In this document: positions 40,817-48,610 of the stretch, in pieces | Numbering within the stretch: the first letter of the stretch is position 1 | How the letters are laid out: the number at the start of each line of letters is the position of its first letter | NCBI GenBank assembly: GCA_965217935.1 | Contig: OZ244581.1 | Location: forward strand, 2,480,001-2,544,000 | Length of the DNA: 64,000 nt | Direction: 5' to 3' | Source: JBBROS01 sp965217935 | GTDB lineage: Bacteria; Pseudomonadota; Alphaproteobacteria; Acetobacterales; Acetobacteraceae | Notes under the pieces: model-generated | Databases searched by the model: none | Seen by the model: only the letters and a program-made list of their open reading frames with translations | What the model was told of the DNA's origin: nothing | Position numbers and translations under genes: made by a program

Positions 40817-43294
40817 TCACGTTGCCAGAGGCGCATTCCAGATGCTGCCGGCGTATTCGCGGATGGTGCGGTCGGAGGAGAACCAGGCCACGCTTGCGGT
40901 ATTGATGATGCTGGCGCGCCACCAGTCGGCTTTGTCCTGCCATAGGCGGTCGACAGCGCCTTGGGCCGCGACGTAGCTGTCGAAATCGTTGGCAACCATG
41001 AAGGGATCGTTCTCGATCAGGTTGTCCATCAAGGCGCGGTAGCGGTCGGGCTGGCCGGGGGAGAACACGCCGGAGCGAATGGCTTCGAGCGCCTGATGCA
41101 GCGAGGGGCTGTCTTCTACCGCTTGGTGCGCGTTGAGGCCGCGCTTGGTGCGGCGGGCGACGGCGTCGGCGGTGAGGCCGAAGATGAAGATGTTGGCCGG
41201 GCCGACCCGCTCGGAGATCTCGACGTTGGCGCCGTCGAGGGTGCCGATGGTCAGCGCGCCGTTGAGGGCGAGCTTCATGTTGCCGGTGCCGGAGGCTTCC
41301 ATGCCGGCGGTGGAGATCTGCTCGGACAGGTCGGCGGCGGGGATCATGCGCTCGGCCAGGCTCACGTTGTAGTTGGGCATGAACACGAGCTTGAGGCGGC
41401 CGGCGACCGCCGGGTCGTTGTTGATGACCTGGCCGACATCGTGGGCGAGGCGGATGATGAGCTTGGCCTTATGATAGCCCGGCGCCGCCTTGCCCGCCAG
41501 CAGCTTGACGCGGGGGACCCAGTTGCGGGTGGGCTGGGCGCGCATGGCGTCGTACTGGGCAACGGCTTGCAGGATGTTCAGGAGCTGGCGCTTGTATTCG
41601 TGCATGCGCTTGATGTGGATGTCGAACAGGGCGGCCGGGTCGATGGCAATGCCGGTCGTTTCCTGGACAATGCGGGCGAGGGTTTCCTTGGCCCGGCGGC
41701 GCTGGGCGGCGAAGGCGGATTGGAAGGCCTTGTCGTCGGCGTAAGGCTTGAGGTCGGAGAGGGCATCGATGTCGTAGAGGACGCGGCGGCCGACGGTGTC
41801 GGTGATGAGCCGGGTGAGGCCCGGGTTGGCGCGATGGAGCCAGCGGCGGACGGTGATGCCGTTGGTCTTGTTCTCGATGCGGCCGGGATAGACGCCGCTC
41901 ATGTCGTGGAAGATGGATTGGCGGATCAGGGTGGTGTGCAGGGCGGACACGCCGTTGATGGCGTGGCTGCCGAGGAAGGCGAGGTGGCCCATGCGGACGC
42001 GCCGGCCGTGGCTCTCGTCGATCAGGGAGGTGGCGGCGAGCAGGCGGTCGTCGGCTTGCGGGGTCTTGCGGACGTGCTCCAGGTGGCGGCCGTTGAGCAG
42101 GTAGATGATCTGCATGTGGCGGGGCAGCAGGCGCTCCATGAGCTGGACGGGCCAGGTTTCGAGCGCTTCGGGCAGCAGGGTGTGGTTGGTGTAGGCGATG
42201 GCGCCGTTGGTGATGCGCCAGGCCTCGGCCCAGGGCAGGCCGTGCTCGTCCATCAACAGGCGCATCAGTTCGATGACGGCGATGGCGGGATGGGTGTCAT
42301 TGAGCTGGATGGCGGCCTTGTCGGCCAGGTTGGCGAGGGCGCCGAACTGGTCGAGGTGACGGCGCAGGAGGTCCTGCAGGGAGGCGGAGGCGAAGAAGAA
42401 TTCCTGGCGGAGGCGGAGTTCCTGGCCGGCGTCGGTCTCGTCGCCGGGGTAGAGAACGCGGGAGACGGATTCGGTGCGGACCCGGTCTTGCAGCGCGCCG
42501 ACGTGGTCGCCGCGGTTAAAGGCTTCGAGGTGCAGGGGCGTTTCGGCGCGGGCGGACCACAGGCGCAGCGTGTTGGCGTGACTGTGCGAGGCGTCGTCGG
42601 AGGCCGGGCCGCCGATGATGGGGGTGTCGTAGGCGATGGCCGCGATGATCTCGGCAGGCTGCCAGGTGTAGGAGGTGCGGCCATCAGCTTCCTGCTGCAC
42701 CGCGACGGCGCCGCCGAAGCCGATGGGATAGGCGACTTCGGGGCGTTCGAACTCCCACGGGTTGCCGAATTGCAGCCAGTCCTCGGGCAGCTCCTGCTGG
42801 ACGCCGTGGTCGATGACTTGGCGGAACAGGCCGTGCTCGTAACGGATGCCGTAGCCGTAGGCGGCGACGCCGAGGGTGGCCATGCTTTCCATGAAGCAGG
42901 CGGCGAGGCGGCCGAGGCCGCCGTTGCCGAGGGCGGCGTCGGGTTCTTCGTCGCGGAGGTCGTCGAGGTCGATCCCTTCCTGGGCCAGTGCGTCGCGGAC
43001 TGAGTCGGTGAGGCCCAGGTTGCCGATGGCGTCGAACAGAAGGCGGCCGATCAGGAATTCGAGCGACAAGTAATAGACGCGCTTGGCGCCGCTTTCGTAG
43101 GAGCGGCGGGTGCTGGCGAACCAGCGGTCGACGACGTTGTCGCGGATGGCGAGCGCGGTCGCGACGAACCAGTCCCGCTTGCTGGCGGCGGCGACGGACT
43201 TGCCGACCTGATAGGTGAGCTTGCCGACGATGCGGGCGCGCAGCTCTGCGGTCTGGATGGCGTCGGCGGAGGGAAGGGCGGCTGGCGTGTCCAT
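40817..43294 (-). CDS. glgP: Glycogen/maltodextrin phosphorylase
   Basis: This 825-residue PLP-dependent GT35 enzyme releases glucose-1-phosphate from alpha-glucans. The PLP-lysine motif EASGTGNMKLALNGALTIGT is near the C-terminus, and GNGGLGRLAACFMESMATL lies around residue 104. The length is standard. ATG 43294 gives a plausible hydrophilic N-terminus. No glgA, glgB or glgC gene is adjacent in this window. It lies 27 bases after the AI-2E-type transporter gene on the same strand. Confidence 0.95.
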   Translation of the reverse strand: MDTPAALPSADAIQTAELRARIVGKLTYQVGKSVAAASKRDWFVATALAIRDNVVDRWFASTRRSYESGAKRVYYLSLEFLIGRLLFDAIGNLGLTDSVRDALAQEGIDLDDLRDEEPDAALGNGGLGRLAACFMESMATLGVAAYGYGIRYEHGLFRQVIDHGVQQELPEDWLQFGNPWEFERPEVAYPIGFGGAVAVQQEADGRTSYTWQPAEIIAAIAYDTPIIGGPASDDASHSHANTLRLWSARAETPLHLEAFNRGDHVGALQDRVRTESVSRVLYPGDETDAGQELRLRQEFFFASASLQDLLRRHLDQFGALANLADKAAIQLNDTHPAIAVIELMRLLMDEHGLPWAEAWRITNGAIAYTNHTLLPEALETWPVQLMERLLPRHMQIIYLLNGRHLEHVRKTPQADDRLLAATSLIDESHGRRVRMGHLAFLGSHAINGVSALHTTLIRQSIFHDMSGVYPGRIENKTNGITVRRWLHRANPGLTRLITDTVGRRVLYDIDALSDLKPYADDKAFQSAFAAQRRRAKETLARIVQETTGIAIDPAALFDIHIKRMHEYKRQLLNILQAVAQYDAMRAQPTRNWVPRVKLLAGKAAPGYHKAKLIIRLAHDVGQVINNDPAVAGRLKLVFMPNYNVSLAERMIPAADLSEQISTAGMEASGTGNMKLALNGALTIGTLDGANVEISERVGPANIFIFGLTADAVARRTKRGLNAHQAVEDSPSLHQALEAIRSGVFSPGQPDRYRALMDNLIENDPFMVANDFDSYVAAQGAVDRLWQDKADWWRASIINTASVAWFSSDRTIREYAGSIWNAPLAT

Positions 43295-43321
43295 GGGGAC
43301 CTGTCAGTTGTTAGGGGTAGG

Positions 43322-44401
43322 TTACGGTGCGGGCACGGTTGTCGCATCGTTGGTCCATTCCCGCCACAGAAGAATGAGGGCTGCCATGACGGCCGGGCCG
43401 AGAAAAAGGCCGAGGATGCCGAAGGTCTCGATGCCGCCGAGGATGCCGAGCAGGACCCAGATGAAGGGCAGGCGGGTTGCGCCGCCGATGAGGGCGGGGC
43501 GGACGAAGTGGTCGGCGACGAAGATGACCGCGGCGCCGACAGCCAGGAGGATGATCGCGGCGAGAGTCTTGCTGGCGGCGAGCAGGAGGGCGGCCGCGAT
43601 AAAGAGGGCGAGCAAGGAGCCGAACGGGAGCATGGCGCCGATGGCCGTGGCGGCGCCGAGGAGGGCCGGGCTGGGGACGCCGGCGATGGCGTAGGCGATG
43701 CCGAGGATGAGGCCGACGCCGAGGCCGACGAGGATGAGGCCATCGACCGTGCCGTGAATGGAGGCGACCATTTGCCGGGCGATGCGCTCGCCGTGGGGGC
43801 CGAAGGCTCGGGCGCTTGCGGCGAGCATCTGGGCGCGCAGGGTTCGGCCGTCGCGACAGAGGAAGAAGAGGGTGAGGAGGGTAAACCCGAACAGGACGGC
43901 GCGGTGCAAGAGGTTGGAGCCGACGTCGCGGCCGGTTTGCAGGAGGTCGGCGCGGTTCAGGCGGCCCAGGAGGGCTTGGGCGGCCTCGGGGTTGGCGAGG
44001 TTGGCTTGCCACCAGGCGTCGATCTGCTGCTGGGCGATGGGCAAGTGGGTAAGGGCCGCGGGAAGGGGGAGGCCGTTCGTGCGGATGGTGGCGAGCCAGG
44101 CGGCAAGGGCGGCGGCTTCGTGGGCGAGGCGGAGGGCGATGAGGGCGAGCGGGGCGAGGACCAGGAGGGCGGCGGCCAGGGTGAAGAGGCTGGGAAGGAG
44201 GATGTTGTGGCGGCCTGGCGGGATGCGGCGCTCGGCCCGGCGATAGGCCGGCCACGTGGCGACGACGAGGACGGCGGCCCAGAGAAGGGCGCGAAGGAAG
44301 CCTTGGAGGATGTAGAGGCCAAGGATGACCAGGGCCGCGGCAAGCAGGATGCGGGCGGCGCGCTGGGCTTGGGGGGTGGTTTGGTTGGAGGAGGTCAGCA
44401 T
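43322..44401 (-). CDS. AI-2E family transporter
   Basis: This 359-residue polytopic inner-membrane protein of the AI-2E (PerM/YdiK/TqsA) family has about eight helices. A long extracytoplasmic loop lies between helices 3 and 4, and the family-typical C-terminal GGIETFGILGLFLGPAVMA is present. Members export autoinducer or small ions; the substrate here is unknown. ATG 44401 has AGGA seven bases upstream, which is better than the GTG at 44452. It is divergent from the cupin gene. Confidence 0.85.
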   Translation of the reverse strand: MLTSSNQTTPQAQRAARILLAAALVILGLYILQGFLRALLWAAVLVVATWPAYRRAERRIPPGRHNILLPSLFTLAAALLVLAPLALIALRLAHEAAALAAWLATIRTNGLPLPAALTHLPIAQQQIDAWWQANLANPEAAQALLGRLNRADLLQTGRDVGSNLLHRAVLFGFTLLTLFFLCRDGRTLRAQMLAASARAFGPHGERIARQMVASIHGTVDGLILVGLGVGLILGIAYAIAGVPSPALLGAATAIGAMLPFGSLLALFIAAALLLAASKTLAAIILLAVGAAVIFVADHFVRPALIGGATRLPFIWVLLGILGGIETFGILGLFLGPAVMAALILLWREWTNDATTVPAP

Positions 44402-44481
44402 GTCGGTCCTGCGGGTTTGGGGCAGGTTGCCTTGCGCGTCGGGCGGAGTCACGTTGAGGGGCGTTGACGAGGAGGCGGGCC

Positions 44482-44940
44482 GTGGCGGTTGACTGGCGGA
44501 CGGAGGGGGTCCGTGTGATCCCTGGGGACAGTTTGGATGCGAACACGGCGCAGACGCCGGGGATGGACCGGGCGGCGGCGGTTAACTTCGCGCGGGTGGG
44601 CGCGCAAAAAATCTGGGCAGGGACGGTGCATATCCACCCGGACGCGAAGACCGGGGCGCATCATCACGGGGCTTTGGAGAGCGTTCTGTACGTGATCCGG
44701 GGCCGGGCGCGGATGCGGTGGGGGGAGCGGCTGGAGTTCGTGGCGGAGGCGGGGCCGGGGGACTTCATCTTCATTCCGCCTTACGTGCCGCACCAGGAGA
44801 TCAACGCTTCCGCGGAGGAGGCCTTGGAATGCGTGGTGGTTCGGAGCGACAACGAGGCGGTGGTGGTGAATTTGGACATTGAGGGGGTGGAGCGGCCTGA
44901 GGGGGTGGTTTGGCGGGATGTTATTCATGGGGATGCTTAG
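44482..44940 (+). CDS. Cupin-domain protein
   Basis: This 152-residue single-domain cupin has a metal-binding motif spread over GAHHHGALESVLYVIRGRAR (residues around 64-83) and PGDFIFIPPYVPHQEINAS. It is probably cytoplasmic. The reaction is not predictable; small cupins of this type are dioxygenases, isomerases or ligand-binding proteins. GTG 44482 has GGAGG about five bases upstream; the TTG at 44464 precedes the ribosome site and is rejected. It is the last high-G+C gene before the AT-rich insert. Confidence 0.8.
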   Translation: MAVDWRTEGVRVIPGDSLDANTAQTPGMDRAAAVNFARVGAQKIWAGTVHIHPDAKTGAHHHGALESVLYVIRGRARMRWGERLEFVAEAGPGDFIFIPPYVPHQEINASAEEALECVVVRSDNEAVVVNLDIEGVERPEGVVWRDVIHGDA

Positions 44941-45005
44941 GGAGATGTTGTTGCCGTTTAAATCTTCGTGCCAGCCCTTCAAGTCTAAGTGATACCGAGA
45001 TCTCA

Positions 45006-45764
45006 ATGCTGACATTCACATGTAATGTGTGCGGAGCACTTAATTTGGAAGTGCCACGGGCTGCTTTTGGTCGTGAAGATCCATCGTGCAAAGGATGTTT
45101 GTCCTCGGTGAGAATGCGCGGCGTTATTCATCATTTGAGCCTTGGATTGCACGGGGTTTCGCTACCAATCCATGCGTTTCCGCCGCGGCGTGATTTGTTG
45201 GGCGTCGGGCTTAGTGATTGGCTTGGTTATGCTCCCCGACTCGCGGAAAAACTGGGCTACACGAATACATTCTATCATCAAGAGCCGTTTCTAGATGTTG
45301 TGGACCCGCCGGAAAATCTGCTGGCTTCGAACGATTTTCTGATATCGACGGATGTTTTCGAACATGTGCCGCCTCCCGTTAAGCGGGCGTTTGCTGGGTC
45401 TCTCAAATTGCTTAAACCAGGTGGACTGTTCGTATTGACAGTGCCGTTTACAGATGTGGCCGACACGGTCGAACATTTCCCGGACTTAAATGAATTCAAA
45501 GTAGTTGAGCTAGCCGGGAACTATGTCCTGGTAAACCGGGACGTTCAGGGCAAATTGTCAGCTAGGGATGGGCTGGTTTTTCATGGTGGGCCAGGTGACA
45601 CGCTGGAAATGCGGATATTTTCGCGGCAAGCTACCATTATGGAACTTGAGCGAGTCGGGTTCGTGGATATCGTCGTTCATCATGAGCACGTTCCGGAGTG
45701 GGGGATCGTGCCTCCGCATCACCACGGGCTTCCCATAACTGCGCGACGGCCCGTGGTCGGTTAG
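45006..45764 (+). CDS. Class I SAM-dependent methyltransferase with N-terminal zinc ribbon
   Basis: This 252-residue protein has an N-terminal four-cysteine module (C6-x2-C9 and C28-x2-C31) likely binding zinc. A methyltransferase-like domain follows, with LISTDVFEHVPPPVKRAF and LKLLKPGGLFVLTVPF. The usual glycine-rich SAM loop is replaced by LLGVGLSDWLGYAP, so cofactor binding is less certain. Codon use is much more AT-rich than in the flanks. It probably modifies a sugar or glycan intermediate, judged by the neighbours. It converges with the GT8-like gene with a 4-base overlap. Confidence 0.78.
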   Translation: MLTFTCNVCGALNLEVPRAAFGREDPSCKGCLSSVRMRGVIHHLSLGLHGVSLPIHAFPPRRDLLGVGLSDWLGYAPRLAEKLGYTNTFYHQEPFLDVVDPPENLLASNDFLISTDVFEHVPPPVKRAFAGSLKLLKPGGLFVLTVPFTDVADTVEHFPDLNEFKVVELAGNYVLVNRDVQGKLSARDGLVFHGGPGDTLEMRIFSRQATIMELERVGFVDIVVHHEHVPEWGIVPPHHHGLPITARRPVVG

Positions 45765-46561
45765 CTTCCAGGTGTCGCCATTGTTCTACCAAGGGAATAG
45801 TACTTTTCCCACTCAGCCAAAAACTGCCCATAGGCGACGGGGTCACGTTCGAAATAAGGCCGCCAGGCCGCTGCTATTGGGTAGTCAGGATCAGCGATAA
45901 CTTTACGAACAGCGATAGGTTTAGGTCCGTGAAAGTGAACGATTTCCGCTTTATCTGACCATCCCCAATATGGTTTCCAATTCGCTGATGCGGGAAGCAA
46001 GTCGTATCGGCCAGCGTAATATCGCTTATATGCGCATTGATCATAAGACACAAACGTTTCAAAATTGTTTACGATAAAATGGAGGAACTTACCAAGATCG
46101 CCTCTTAAGGCTGATAAATTCATAAGCATTACGCCGGTATTGAGGTCCTCGTAATCGTCTGGTCGGATCTCGGGAGCAGATGCAAAGTATTCCGGTTCGC
46201 GATCCAGAAAAGATGGATTATTTCTAAATATGACATCACAGTCGGTGTATAGAATGAATTTATCTTCATGCTCCAGCTTGGGAATTTCCGAGCGCAAGAA
46301 TGCACCTGCTGCAATAAGCATGTTGTAATCCGGAGAACGAGATTTATCGAGTTGTTCATAGTAACTTATCTTATGTTCGACTATAGTAACTCCCAGTGCG
46401 CGTAATCGTGCGATCGTGTGGTTATCGCGACCATCATACAGGAGATGTGGACGAAGCGACGTATTCGCACGTGCAGAAGCGACGGCAGCCAACATCAAGC
46501 CAGGAAGATCATGATCGAAATGAGTTAAGGTTGCTTCATTTACCGCGAAATACCACTTCAT
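45761..46561 (-). CDS. GT8-like glycosyltransferase
   Basis: This 266-residue cytoplasmic protein has a nucleotide-sugar/metal motif TDCDVIF at 106-112 and NTGVMLMNL at 141-149. Both are typical of glycosyltransferase family 8 (LgtC/galactinol synthase type) and related folds. A C-terminal HFHGPKPI resembles the GT8 HxxGxxKPW site. The donor and acceptor are unknown. ATG 46561 is followed by the expected beta strand (KWYFAVNEATL). AT-rich codon use marks it as part of the insert. Confidence 0.8.
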   Translation of the reverse strand: MKWYFAVNEATLTHFDHDLPGLMLAAVASARANTSLRPHLLYDGRDNHTIARLRALGVTIVEHKISYYEQLDKSRSPDYNMLIAAGAFLRSEIPKLEHEDKFILYTDCDVIFRNNPSFLDREPEYFASAPEIRPDDYEDLNTGVMLMNLSALRGDLGKFLHFIVNNFETFVSYDQCAYKRYYAGRYDLLPASANWKPYWGWSDKAEIVHFHGPKPIAVRKVIADPDYPIAAAWRPYFERDPVAYGQFLAEWEKYYSLGRTMATPGS

Positions 46562-46662
46562 TATAGTAACATCCCACTAAGGACTAATCATTAATCGTAA
46601 GACGACACACACTCTTGATACCGAGGCGCGATAAGCGGCGAGATTCCATGAACGCTGTCGAT

Positions 46663-48606
46663 CTAGTCAGCATCGCTTGTATGTAGTGAAGCTTCCAGTA
46701 GATCGGCTACTTGGCTAGTTACGCTCGCTTTAGGTTGATGGCGCAGTGCCTCTGCAAAGGCAACCTTTAAAGACTCTAGTCTCTGATCAAATGCAAGACG
46801 AACAGCGGCATCCGCTTCGGCGATCCCCGGAATCCGCAACATGCGATCCATTTCTGCTTCTAATTCGGGTGCGCAAGCCTCAATCCGCTTGTCCAGTATG
46901 TTTTCGTAAGTGCTGTGTTGTTTGAGAAACATCTCTCCAATAGACTCCGGAATGCTGATTATGACGTCTCTGCCTAGAACCGCTTGGCCTCCACGATTTC
47001 GGGACCATTTCCAAAGCATTTCATCGACTGACTTAAAGTAATAATGATTAATCCAAGCGGCGTCAGCCTTTGGCTGTTCAGAAAGCGATGGTATATGTCC
47101 CCCAAGACGATGAGCCAAAACATCACCATTTGCAGATCGGACAATCGGCGCTGTTCTACTATCACAAACTGGAACATGCGGTTTTGAGTGCATGAAGAGG
47201 TGAGGACGGCAAAGGCTTTTTACATGTTTGTCAACGTATGGCAGGCGGTTCTTGAACCGTTGTGTTACACCTTGTGGGCCTAAAGTCGTTTGGCCAGCCG
47301 AACCGAAAATTAGCCATTGCAGGGAGATCGAGTCCACATCATAAATCTCCTGGTGACTAATGAAGTCTTTGATCGATTTATATCGGCAATGGTCGAACGT
47401 GAAGAATTCGTCCAAGTCGATCGTAAGCGCCCACTGATGCTCAAGCAATTCTGTGCCAAAGCTAAACGCATGTCCATAGGCCTTAGCTTGAGCCCTCGTC
47501 TCAGGCGCAACATTGTTCGTTATCCAGATGATCAGGCCGGCACTTGCTAGTTCTGTTAAAAGCTTGTCGGAGTGGTCTGAATTGGAGTTGCTGTAGATGA
47601 CAATGGTGTCAACGCCAATTAATCGATGGTAAGCAATCCATTCGATGAGATATATCCCCTCGTTCCGGGCGCTTGCCAGCAAACAGATTTGCTTACGCGG
47701 ACTCACTAGCCGCCGGGCTGCACCGTTTAGCTTATGACCTATGCTCACATAAGAACCATCGGCCCCCCATGCTGAGAGGCCGTCCAGGTCTGTGGCAACC
47801 TGCTTATGGGCGGGAGGGTTATCCCGGCAGTTAATCCAGGTAGCCAAAGTCGGTAATGCTTTTGCTGCCCAGATGTCTTCAAGATAAATCTCTGCTAGCT
47901 TGGATAAAGCTTTAGGGCGACGTAGGAGTTCAGATGCAATGTGGGATAAGTCCCGCTCTGACATAGATGAGAGTATTGGATCTAACATCTGTTTCGACGG
48001 CCTTGACTGATCCTCAAGCAAATCAACGACAAGGGCTGGGGCGCGGACGAATCCAACAATACTATTCAATTCGTCTGCTAAGTTTATTTGGACCGGCGAA
48101 GGCAAGGCCCACGACGAAACTGGTTCCGTCCTAAACGTTTCCCAATCGTGCATCAATTCACGATTGATGAAAATTGTCCCGGGGACATCAGTCACACTGT
48201 CAGATGCGGCGCTCATAAGGGCGTTTCTGGTCGGGTGGCATAGGCCGATCCGACCGTCATTGGCTGTTCTGATAATTTTTACAGGTATGGCTCTGGTCGG
48301 AAACCACGCCGTTGTGCCCTGAAATTCTGGCGCGGTGGCATCCGCGCAGATTAAAAAGCCAAAGCACCGACTTATGCCTGACTCGAATAGCAGAACCTCG
48401 TAATCCATAGTGGAGATACTAATTTGCTGATGTTTTAAAACTCCTTGTGAGTTACAAGTAAATCTCGTGCCGTGCGCCGTCTTTAGTCGCAGCCATTGCC
48501 CCTTCGGTACCGCCGTTATACTGGCAATGGGCTGCGACACAGAATTATCAGGCTTAATTGCTCGCCCATTCTTCCGAAGTCTTTGTAATATTTGGCGTAT
48601 TACCAA
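46663..48606 (-). CDS. Large GT2/GT92-type glycosyltransferase
   Basis: This 647-residue protein has an N-terminal half (1-300) of unknown fold. A GT-A domain of the Glyco_tranf_2_4/DUF23 type starts at about residue 306. Its landmarks are ASARNEGIYLIEWIAYHRLI (311-330) and the metal-binding DLDEFF (397-402). A helical C-terminus follows. The start appears to be TTG 48606, four bases after the stop of the 995-residue transferase; no better start is seen until residue 67. AT-rich codon use. It probably adds a sugar to a surface glycan. Confidence 0.75.
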   Translation of the reverse strand: MVIRQILQRLRKNGRAIKPDNSVSQPIASITAVPKGQWLRLKTAHGTRFTCNSQGVLKHQQISISTMDYEVLLFESGISRCFGFLICADATAPEFQGTTAWFPTRAIPVKIIRTANDGRIGLCHPTRNALMSAASDSVTDVPGTIFINRELMHDWETFRTEPVSSWALPSPVQINLADELNSIVGFVRAPALVVDLLEDQSRPSKQMLDPILSSMSERDLSHIASELLRRPKALSKLAEIYLEDIWAAKALPTLATWINCRDNPPAHKQVATDLDGLSAWGADGSYVSIGHKLNGAARRLVSPRKQICLLASARNEGIYLIEWIAYHRLIGVDTIVIYSNSNSDHSDKLLTELASAGLIIWITNNVAPETRAQAKAYGHAFSFGTELLEHQWALTIDLDEFFTFDHCRYKSIKDFISHQEIYDVDSISLQWLIFGSAGQTTLGPQGVTQRFKNRLPYVDKHVKSLCRPHLFMHSKPHVPVCDSRTAPIVRSANGDVLAHRLGGHIPSLSEQPKADAAWINHYYFKSVDEMLWKWSRNRGGQAVLGRDVIISIPESIGEMFLKQHSTYENILDKRIEACAPELEAEMDRMLRIPGIAEADAAVRLAFDQRLESLKVAFAEALRHQPKASVTSQVADLLEASLHTSDAD

Positions 48607-48610
48607 GGTA

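Noticed and set aside
40961..43003. 680-codon plus-strand open frame
   Set aside because: Antisense of glgP; no motifs.
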